Position numbers and translations under genes: made by a program
DNA from: Acidimicrobiaceae bacterium
GTDB lineage: Bacteria; Actinomycetota; Acidimicrobiia; Acidimicrobiales; UBA10347
DNA length: 13,320 bases
Direction: 5' to 3'
Assembly (NCBI GenBank): GCA_003485885.1
Contig: DNHM01000416.1
Location: 1 to 13,320 of the forward strand
Shown here: one piece after another, positions 1 to 5,275 of the stretch
Layout of the letters: the number at the start of each line of letters is the position of its first letter
How positions within the stretch are numbered: position 1 is the stretch's first letter
The notes under the pieces: generated by a model
Database searches by the model: none
What the model saw: only the letters and a program-made list of their open reading frames with translations
Told to the model about the DNA's origin: nothing

Positions 1-1
1 C

Positions 2-511
2 ATGCTGGTCTATGACCTTGACCCAGGTGAAGACACAGGTATGGCTGAGTGTTGCCAGATCGCTCAGTTGCTGGTCGAGGTGCTAGTTGCTGTGGGCCTG
101 CAGGCCTGGCCAAAGACCTCGGGGTCCAAAGGACTCCAGCTATATGTGCCATTGAACACGCCGCACACCCATCATCACGTGAGCGCGTTCGCAAAGGCCA
201 CTGGCCAGTTGCTTGAACGAGATCGGCCAAGACAGGTCACGACGACAATGGGGGCAAGGAATCGAATTGGCAAGGTGCTGATTGACTGGAGCCAGAACAG
301 CCGCCACAAGACGACCATCGCCCCATATTCCTTGCGTGCCAAGCCGAACCCGACCGTATCGACGCCCATTACATGGGACGAAGTTGATGCCGGGGCAGAC
401 GGGGCGCCCTTGAGTTTTGAGGCCGACATCGTGCTCAAGCGGGTGAGCGAACTTGGCGATCTATTTGCTCCAACCGTGGCCCTCGAACAGACCCTGCCCG
501 GCGCTGCATGA
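2..511 (+). CDS. LigD-type polymerase domain (AEP/primase family), 3' part only
   Basis: This is the C-terminal part of a polymerase of the archaeo-eukaryotic primase type found in LigD, which fills or extends ends during non-homologous end joining. The gene enters from the left edge; the ATG at base 2 is probably an internal Met, since family members have a long N-terminal part before this point. Visible motifs are the metal-binding DLD (D5, D7 of the visible part), KTSGSKGLQ (residues 38-46) and the third metal Asp in DWSQN (D95), followed by KTTIAPYSLR. The middle motif normally ends in His (SGxKGxH); here it is Gln46. No ligase domain follows, so the polymerase domain is either free-standing or C-terminal. 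A hairpin lies 28 bases downstream. The family call is firm; the architecture and partners are not visible. Confidence 0.9.
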   Translation: MLVYDLDPGEDTGMAECCQIAQLLVEVLVAVGLQAWPKTSGSKGLQLYVPLNTPHTHHHVSAFAKATGQLLERDRPRQVTTTMGARNRIGKVLIDWSQNSRHKTTIAPYSLRAKPNPTVSTPITWDEVDAGADGAPLSFEADIVLKRVSELGDLFAPTVALEQTLPGAA

Positions 512-538
512 CCCGGTAAAGATGCCACCGCATCGATA

Positions 539-565
539 GGTGGGAGAGGGCAACCCGCTTCCACC
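539..565 (+). terminator. Hairpin after the ligD-like gene, likely terminator
   Basis: A 12-bp stem (539-550 with 554-565, one G-T wobble and one A-G mismatch) closes a CAA loop, 28 bases after the polymerase stop codon. No T-run follows, which is common for terminators in high-GC actinobacteria. It separates the polymerase gene from the independently promoted pepA. Confidence 0.55.
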
Positions 566-596
566 GTTGAGGTCCGCTGCAGGCCGCTCGAAGCGC

Positions 597-602
597 TACG
601 GT
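597..602 (+). promoter_or_regulatory. TACGGT -10 box for a leaderless pepA transcript
   Basis: TACGGT fits the TAnnnT -10 pattern and ends 7 nt before the ATG at 610. Transcription starting 7 nt downstream would begin on the A of the start codon. No Shine-Dalgarno sequence precedes the ATG, and no convincing -35 box is visible. The same arrangement occurs at 3097 and 3959. Confidence 0.5.
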
Positions 603-609
603 CTTCTTC

Positions 610-2046
610 ATGTCATCAGCGCCTGCCATTCGCCTTGCTCGCAAAGTTCCTGCCTCAGTGGAGGTCCACGGACTTCCACTGACGACCGAACAAGTTACGA
701 CCGAAGATGGCTCGTTGCCGTGGAAGCAGATCGCTGCCCAAGGTTTCACCGGCAAACTCGGCGAGAGCGCAATGGTCACCGTCGACGATTCCGTTCGTTG
801 CCTGATCGGTATGGGTGATGGCGACGATGTCGATGCTGGTGCATGGCGGCGAATTGGTGTGGTGTTCGCTCGGGCCGCCACTCGATCAAAGGCCGCGTCG
901 ATTGCGATTACCGGCGTAACCGATTTTGAGACGCTTGCCGAAGGGATCGCGTTGGGTTGTTACGACTACACCGAGTTCAAGAGCGAACCAACGAAGGCGA
1001 CACTCAAGACGGTTTCCCTTATCGGCACCACCAGCAAGAAGGCTGCAGCATCGGTTGCCAAGGGGCTTGCCATTGCAGCGGCCGTGAACCAGACCCGCGA
1101 CTTTGTGAACGAACCTGGCGGAAGCCTGACGCCTGAACGTTTCGCCAACGAGGCAAAACGAATTGCGCGTCAGCCCGGCCTCTCGATCACTGTGCTCGGC
1201 CTAACAGAGATCAAGAAGGCCAAACTTGGTGGCCTGCTTGGCGTGAACCGGGGAAGCGATCTCCCGCCTCGTCTCGTCGAGATGCAATACAAGTGCGGTG
1301 TAAAAGGCGCACCCACCATTGCGCTTGTTGGCAAGGGCATCACGTTCGACGCTGGTGGCCTCTCGATCAAGACCTCGGTCGGCATGTCGACTATGAAGTG
1401 CGACATGGGTGGCGGTGGCGCTGTCCTTGGGGCCATGTCGGCGCTCCCAGCACTGAAGCCTGAGGTCAATGTCAAGGCATGGGTACCTATGACCGACAAC
1501 ATGCTTGGTGGCGACGCAACTCGTTTGGGAGATGTGCTCAAGATCCGCAACGGCAAGACGGTGGAGATCCTGAATACCGATGCCGAAGGACGCCTGATCC
1601 TGGCCGACGGCCTGTCATTGGCCAGCGAGGCCAAGCCCGATGCAGTGATTGACCTTGCGACCTTGACGGGTGCTGCCATGGTCAGCCTGGGCAAGGACTA
1701 CTCGGCGCTCATGTCGAACAACGATGACTTTGCAGCTCAGGTCGAGGCGGCCGCTGATGATGCCGACGAGTTGACCTGGCGTCTACCGCTCCCAGCGCGC
1801 TATCGCAAGCTGCTTGATTCGCCCATCGCCGATATGAAGAACATCGGCGGCCCTTATGGCGGGTCGATCACCGCCGGGCTGTTCTTGCAGGAATTCGTGG
1901 CCGAAGGTTTGCCTTGGGCGCATCTCGACATTGCCGGACCAGCGTTCGCCGACTCAGTCCAGGAGACCGGTCCTAAGGGCGGTACCGGCTACGGCGTGCG
2001 CACCCTGCTGTCTCTGATCTCAAACTTCACCAAACCCGCCGTCTGA
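610..2046 (+). CDS. pepA: Leucyl aminopeptidase, peptidase family M17
   Basis: Cytosolic aminopeptidase that removes N-terminal residues from peptides using two metal ions. The 478-residue length is normal for the family. The C-terminal catalytic domain has every hallmark: GKGITFDAGG with K242 and D247, K254, D265 in MKCDMGG, and NTDAEGR with D324, E326 and R328. The spacing of these residues equals that of E. coli PepA (K270, D275, K282, D293, D352, E354, R356), so both metal sites and the catalytic Lys and Arg are intact. The N-terminal domain (about residues 1-160) is less conserved, as usual. The ATG at 610 is chosen because a TAnnnT box ends 7 nt before it, suggesting leaderless transcription. 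The gene stands alone between hairpins at 539-565 and 2098-2136, and its stop codon lies inside the first unit of a tandem repeat. Confidence 0.95.
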   Translation: MSSAPAIRLARKVPASVEVHGLPLTTEQVTTEDGSLPWKQIAAQGFTGKLGESAMVTVDDSVRCLIGMGDGDDVDAGAWRRIGVVFARAATRSKAASIAITGVTDFETLAEGIALGCYDYTEFKSEPTKATLKTVSLIGTTSKKAAASVAKGLAIAAAVNQTRDFVNEPGGSLTPERFANEAKRIARQPGLSITVLGLTEIKKAKLGGLLGVNRGSDLPPRLVEMQYKCGVKGAPTIALVGKGITFDAGGLSIKTSVGMSTMKCDMGGGGAVLGAMSALPALKPEVNVKAWVPMTDNMLGGDATRLGDVLKIRNGKTVEILNTDAEGRLILADGLSLASEAKPDAVIDLATLTGAAMVSLGKDYSALMSNNDDFAAQVEAAADDADELTWRLPLPARYRKLLDSPIADMKNIGGPYGGSITAGLFLQEFVAEGLPWAHLDIAGPAFADSVQETGPKGGTGYGVRTLLSLISNFTKPAV

Positions 2047-2105
2047 TCTGACAGCAACCTGATCTGACAGCAACCTGATTTGGTAGGCACCTGATCTGTG
2101 AGCAC
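2043..2105 (+). repeat. Four-unit 16-bp tandem repeat at the pepA 3' end
   Basis: Units one and two are identical: CTGATCTGACAGCAAC at 2043-2058 and 2059-2074. Unit three (2075-2090, CTGATTTGGTAGGCAC) and unit four (2091-2105, CTGATCTGTGAGCAC) are degenerate. The TGA stop codon of pepA (2044-2046) lies in the first unit, and the last unit runs into the following hairpin. The gradient from identical to degenerate units suggests slippage duplication. No function is evident. Confidence 0.85.
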
Positions 2106-2136
2106 TAGACCGCGTATATCGCGGTCCGGCGCTCAC
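2098..2136 (+). terminator. Hairpin downstream of pepA, likely terminator
   Basis: Outer arms GTGAGC (2098-2103) and GCTCAC (2131-2136) enclose inner arms ACCGCG (2109-2114) and CGCGGT (2120-2125) around a TATAT loop, with partial pairing between. It lies 51 bases after the pepA stop codon and lacks a T-run. A second hairpin follows at once for the converging gene. Confidence 0.6.
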
Positions 2137-2147
2137 AGACGTGGGTG

Positions 2148-2197
2148 GCCTGCGCCAACGACGTTGGGCTTCCCGATCCTCGGTCGTCGGCGCAGGC
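2148..2197 (-). terminator. Hairpin downstream of the leftward gene, likely terminator
   Basis: Arms GCCTGCGCC (2148-2156) and GGCGCAGGC (2189-2197) pair perfectly. After one mismatch the stem continues with ACGAC and GTCGT (2158-2162 with 2183-2187), leaving a 20-nt loop. It begins 3 bases beyond the stop codon of the leftward gene (2201-2203), so it most likely terminates that transcript. Confidence 0.6.
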
Positions 2198-2200
2198 AGA

Positions 2201-2914
2201 TCATGTTGGTGTCGCGTCGTGGCGTACGTGCGCTGTGTTCGGTTGTGGACCGGGCGTCTTAGGGATTTGATCAGGATCGGTCAGCGCCCACTGAACCGCA
2301 TGCCAGGCAATACTCGGGTGAAAGTGCCACTGGTGCAGTTGACGTTCGGCATCATGGGTGGCCTCGCCAAGAGTGAGCAAGGTTCGGGCCAGATGAGCGG
2401 CTCGGACCATTTCGGTGCGGCGTTCCGCCCCGTCATCGGCGGGGTCGATCGTCCAGCTGTGGTGGAGTGCTTGTAGCCGAATGCTCAGCCGCTTAACCTG
2501 CCTGTGGGCAAGCGCTGGGATGCGGCGGCGCACATAGAGAAGGTCGCCTTGTGGTTGCACGAGGTGGAACTTGGTGCACCGGTCGATGGTGCGGGCGATT
2601 GACCCTCGCAGATCGACGCGGGACCCAAGCCCTATCTCGCGACTGAGGGTTGCGACATCGATCTCGAAGCCTGTCGGTTCGGCATCGAATTCGTCGGCGA
2701 GTCGGCGAAGCAGCAATGTGGTGCTGGGCCCCACAATGGGAAGCCAGAATGTTTCGACATAGGCCGAACGAGGGTCGTGGCCAGCATCGTCCTGTTCTGG
2801 ATCGAGCCAAGGCAAGACGCCGAAACGGTCGGGAAGCGTGTCCGGCACATCGGCGACCGGTGCGACCGCGGTGATGGATGGCGTGGAGCTGGTGGACACA
2901 TCGGTGAGGGACAT
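2201..2914 (-). CDS. Conserved actinobacterial protein of unknown function, probable winged-helix fold
   Basis: A 237-residue protein of no named family that I can identify. A low-complexity N-terminus rich in Ser, Thr, Ala and Val (residues 1-30) leads into a conserved-looking core from about 47 to 150: DPRSAYVETFWLPIVGPS, then LLLRRLADEFDAEP and a segment (84-131) whose order of helices followed by LLYVRRRIP looks like a winged helix. From memory, unnamed actinobacterial proteins share the DPRS-x-YVE-x-FWLP-x-x-GPS pattern. The tail (about 158-237) is His- and Trp-rich and divergent. There is no signal peptide or membrane segment. The ATG at 2914 is chosen because a GGAAA lies 6 nt before it. 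Starting at 3010 would place a TTGACA-type promoter inside the gene and add 32 unremarkable residues. It converges on pepA and diverges from the sirtuin gene. DNA binding is inference. Confidence 0.75.
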   Translation of the reverse strand: MSLTDVSTSSTPSITAVAPVADVPDTLPDRFGVLPWLDPEQDDAGHDPRSAYVETFWLPIVGPSTTLLLRRLADEFDAEPTGFEIDVATLSREIGLGSRVDLRGSIARTIDRCTKFHLVQPQGDLLYVRRRIPALAHRQVKRLSIRLQALHHSWTIDPADDGAERRTEMVRAAHLARTLLTLGEATHDAERQLHQWHFHPSIAWHAVQWALTDPDQIPKTPGPQPNTAHVRHDATPT

Positions 2915-2975
2915 TCGGCGTTTCCGTTTCGTTGAGCTTGCTGATGTTGGGGGCGAGGCGGGAAGCCGTGTGAGT

Positions 2976-3004
2976 ATCTTTCCTGTCTTTTCAATATATG
3001 TCAA
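2976..3004 (-). promoter_or_regulatory. Promoter-like sequence for the leftward gene
   Basis: On the minus strand a perfect TTGACA (3004-2999) is followed after 17 bp by a weak -10, AAAGAT (2981-2976). A better-looking GATACT (2978-2973) lies at a 20-bp spacing. The stretch is conspicuously AT-rich for this window and contains TATTGA twice, 10 bp apart. A transcript starting near 2967 would have a leader of about 50 nt before the ATG at 2914. Confidence 0.45.
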
Positions 3005-3096
3005 TACCATAATGAGAAAGGTGTTTGGCTGGTTGGTTGAGATCGGGCGTGAGTGTGGGCTGAGCGGTGGTGGGTGTGGCCAATTCGGTCATCTAA

Positions 3097-3102
3097 TAAG
3101 GT
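3097..3102 (+). promoter_or_regulatory. TAAGGT -10 box for a leaderless sirtuin transcript
   Basis: TAAGGT ends 6 nt before the GTG at 3109. It supports GTG 3109 over the downstream ATG at 3136 as the start, because no Shine-Dalgarno sequence precedes either codon. No clear -35 box is visible. Confidence 0.5.
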
Positions 3103-3108
3103 CAATGT

Positions 3109-3885
3109 GTGGAACAGAGCGTGAACGACGCAGTCATGGCTGCACAGGCCCTCATCGATACCGCGGTCTCGGTCGCCGTTCTCACCGGGGCTGGTATCTC
3201 GACTGACTCTGGAATACCGGATTTTCGGGGTCCCCAAGGGGTGTGGACGAAGAACCCTGAAGCCGAGAAAAAGTCACACATCGATACCTACATCAACGAC
3301 GGTGAACATCGAAAGGCCAATTGGCAGCGGCTGGCCAAAAAACAGATCTGGGCTGAGGTCGACCCAAATGACGGCCATCGGGCGTTAGTCGCGCTCGAAC
3401 GCCGTGCCAAGCTGCACACGCTCGTGACACAAAACGTCGATGGTCTCCATCAGGTTGCAGGGTCGGATCCCTCTCTGGTTGTCGAAGTCCACGGAACCAC
3501 CCGCCGAGTGAAGTGTCTCGACTGTGGCGATGGGGCACCTATGCAGAAGGCGCTTGATCGCGTGCTTGCAGGTGAGGACGATCCTTCGTGTAAGACATGC
3601 GGCGGCATCTTGAAGTCGGCCACGATTTCGTTTGGACAGTCTCTCGAAGTTGATGCGCTCGAGCGGGCACAGGTCGCGGCCCAGGAGTGTGATGTCCTGC
3701 TGTGTATTGGCACGAGCTTGGGTGTGTTTCCCGTGGCGAACATGGTGCCGATTGCGCAGAACTTTGATGCCGAAATCGTCATCGTAAACGCCGAGCCAAC
3801 GGGCTTCGATGACTTGGCCTCGATCCTGGTGCCAGGGTCGATCAGTCATGTCCTCCCGGTCATGCTCCGCTCAGCCGAACTCTAG
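3109..3885 (+). CDS. SIR2-family NAD-dependent protein deacetylase (sirtuin)
   Basis: Cytosolic enzyme that removes acyl groups from lysines using NAD, giving nicotinamide and O-acyl-ADP-ribose. The 258 residues carry the complete sirtuin core: GAGISTDSGIPDFRG (27-41) for NAD binding, TQNVDGLH (107-114), the catalytic His in VEVHG (H128), a zinc site of two CxxC pairs (C136/C139 and C161/C164), GTSLGVFP and a C-terminal NAEPT. I do not see the Tyr/Arg signature of the desuccinylase class, so deacetylation is the more likely activity; the real targets are unknown. The GTG start is chosen from the TAAGGT box 6 nt upstream; ATG 3136 would remove nine residues and is possible. It is divergent from the unknown leftward gene and 86 bp upstream of the rhodanese/E1 gene, which has its own -10 box. 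Confidence 0.92.
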   Translation: MEQSVNDAVMAAQALIDTAVSVAVLTGAGISTDSGIPDFRGPQGVWTKNPEAEKKSHIDTYINDGEHRKANWQRLAKKQIWAEVDPNDGHRALVALERRAKLHTLVTQNVDGLHQVAGSDPSLVVEVHGTTRRVKCLDCGDGAPMQKALDRVLAGEDDPSCKTCGGILKSATISFGQSLEVDALERAQVAAQECDVLLCIGTSLGVFPVANMVPIAQNFDAEIVIVNAEPTGFDDLASILVPGSISHVLPVMLRSAEL

Positions 3886-3958
3886 GCCTGCAGTTTCGAA
3901 CTCATCGGCGGCGGAAACCGTTGCCCCCAGCGTTACCAGCAAGACCTTCGTCCTGGGG

Positions 3959-3964
3959 TAGCGT
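3959..3964 (+). promoter_or_regulatory. TAGCGT -10 box for a leaderless rhodanese/E1 transcript
   Basis: TAGCGT ends 7 nt before the ATG at 3972, the same spacing as in front of pepA. This argues for ATG 3972 rather than the in-frame TTG at 3921, which would add 17 Pro/Ser-rich residues of no known domain. Confidence 0.5.
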
Positions 3965-3971
3965 TTTGGGT

Positions 3972-5135
3972 ATGGCATCGTTTCGTGACTTGTTGACCCA
4001 GACCAAGGCGAAGATCACCGAGGTCACAACTGAACAGGGCAATCAGCTGATCGACGACGGTGCTGTATTGCTCGATGTGCGAGAGCCCGAGGAATACGGC
4101 CAGGGAGCGATTCCTGACTCTCTACACGTGTCGAGAGGGCAACTCGAATCAAACGTCGAGAACCGCATCCCTGACAAGGCAACCAAACTCGTCGTGATGT
4201 GTGCTGGCGGCGTCCGTTCGGCGTTTGCGGCTAAGACCCTCGCCGAACTTGGTTACACCGACGTTGTCTCCATGGGCGGCGGCTTCAACAAATGGAAAGA
4301 CGAGGGCCGCTTATGGGTTGTTCCGACGACGCTGAGCGCAGAACAGCGCAATCGTTATCAGCGCCACATCCTGATTCCTGAAGTCGGCGAAGTAGGTCAA
4401 CTCAAACTCCTCGATGCCAAGGTGTTGTGCCTGGGTGCTGGGGGATTGGGTTCACCTGCGTCGCTCTATTTGGCGGCAGCGGGCATTGGAACACTCGGCA
4501 TCGTGGACATGGACGTCGTCGACGCATCGAACCTACAACGTCAGATCCTGCACAACGTCGATCGCATCGGCGATCGCAAGGTCGACTCAGCCAAGAAGAC
4601 GCTCACTGCGCTAAACCCCGATATCTCGGTGGTGACCCACGATGTCCGCCTCGATGCCAGCAACATTGTTGACATCATCTCGGGCTACGACATCGTGGTC
4701 GACGGCACCGATAATTTTCCGGTGCGTTACATGCTGAACGACGCGTCAGTGAAGCTCGGCATCCCGGTGGTGCATGGTTCGATCTTCCGTTTCGAAGGTC
4801 AGGTGACCGTGTTTGATCCCCGCACTGGCCCCACGTACCGAGACATGCTTCCCGAACCGCCGCCGCCGGAGTTGGCACCCAGCTGTGCCGAGGCGGGAGT
4901 GCTCGGCGTGTTGCCCGGGATCGTTGGTTCGATCCAAGCGCTCGAGGCCATCAAGCTAATCTTGGGGCACGGCCAGACACTTGTGGGCCGGCTGCTTGCG
5001 TTCGATGCCGCCGAGATGGAGTTCAATGAATTCCGGCTGAACGTTGACCCTAAAAACCAGGTCACCTACGAGAACCGGGATCGGATCGAGATCACCGAGC
5101 TCGATGGTCTGTGTGCAGGCGTGTTGTCTGGCTGA
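3972..5135 (+). CDS. Rhodanese-E1 fusion: sulfur-carrier adenylyltransferase/sulfurtransferase (MoeB/ThiF/MoeZ type)
   Basis: A 387-residue cytosolic fusion that should adenylate the C-terminal Gly of a small ubiquitin-like sulfur carrier (MoaD, ThiS or CysO type) and pass sulfur to it for cofactor or cysteine synthesis. Residues 1-120 are a rhodanese domain: LLDVREPEEY, then the active-site loop C77-AGGVRS. Residues 125-387 are the E1 domain: RYQRH, GAGGLGSP (155-162), VDMDVVDASNLQRQ (178-191), VDGTDNFPVRY and P-SCAEAGVLG with the thioester-type C305. MoeZ, Uba4 and MOCS3 have the rhodanese at the C-terminus; here it is N-terminal. The four zinc cysteines of E. coli MoeB are replaced by T288, D291, N362 and T365. 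From memory mycobacterial MoeZ has also lost them, so this is not necessarily decay. No carrier protein gene is in the window, so the pathway is open. Confidence 0.88.
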   Translation: MASFRDLLTQTKAKITEVTTEQGNQLIDDGAVLLDVREPEEYGQGAIPDSLHVSRGQLESNVENRIPDKATKLVVMCAGGVRSAFAAKTLAELGYTDVVSMGGGFNKWKDEGRLWVVPTTLSAEQRNRYQRHILIPEVGEVGQLKLLDAKVLCLGAGGLGSPASLYLAAAGIGTLGIVDMDVVDASNLQRQILHNVDRIGDRKVDSAKKTLTALNPDISVVTHDVRLDASNIVDIISGYDIVVDGTDNFPVRYMLNDASVKLGIPVVHGSIFRFEGQVTVFDPRTGPTYRDMLPEPPPPELAPSCAEAGVLGVLPGIVGSIQALEAIKLILGHGQTLVGRLLAFDAAEMEFNEFRLNVDPKNQVTYENRDRIEITELDGLCAGVLSG

Positions 5136-5229
5136 ACCAGCGTGGCCATCGAGGCCGTACGGTGCATCTACGTATGACACGAGCAACATGACACTCACTG
5201 TGCACATAAGTCACATCTCCCTGCTACTC

Positions 5230-5235
5230 TAAACT
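5230..5235 (+). promoter_or_regulatory. Candidate -10 box for the spoIID-like operon
   Basis: TAAACT (5230-5235) overlaps TACTCT (5225-5230); both fit TAnnnT. A start near 5242 would give a leader of about 34 nt that contains the palindrome at 5258-5273. No strong -35 box is visible. Further upstream ATGACAC occurs twice (5174-5180 and 5188-5194), of unknown meaning. Confidence 0.35.
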
Positions 5236-5257
5236 GTGCCTGGCGGGTGGAGTAGGT

Positions 5258-5273
5258 GTTCTCGCGCGAGAAC
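5258..5273 (+). promoter_or_regulatory. 16-bp perfect palindrome just before the spoIID-like start codon
   Basis: GTTCTCGCGCGAGAAC reads the same on both strands and ends 2 nt before the ATG at 5276. It could be a dimeric repressor operator, or a hairpin in the leader hiding the only purine-rich stretch (GAGAA) near the start codon. The palindrome is certain; its function is inferred. Confidence 0.6.
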
Positions 5274-5275
5274 CC

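Noticed and set aside
2141-2476. Plus-strand open frame in the convergent spacer and leftward gene
   Set aside because: It runs through a strong hairpin and is antisense to the better supported leftward gene; the Trp/Arg/Ser-rich translation matches no family.
2838-3206. Plus-strand open frame across the divergent promoter region
   Set aside because: It overlaps the start of the leftward gene and the sirtuin N-terminus in another frame and shows no domain.
3925-3958. CCCCAG...CTGGGG inverted repeat before the rhodanese/E1 gene, considered as terminator or operator
   Set aside because: Only six pairs with a 22-nt loop and no T-run; too weak to call.
5199-5215. TGTGC-N7-TCACA resembling a CRP/FNR site
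   Set aside because: The canonical site has a 6-bp spacer and TGTGA; the spacing and the fifth base are wrong, so it is not reported as a binding site.
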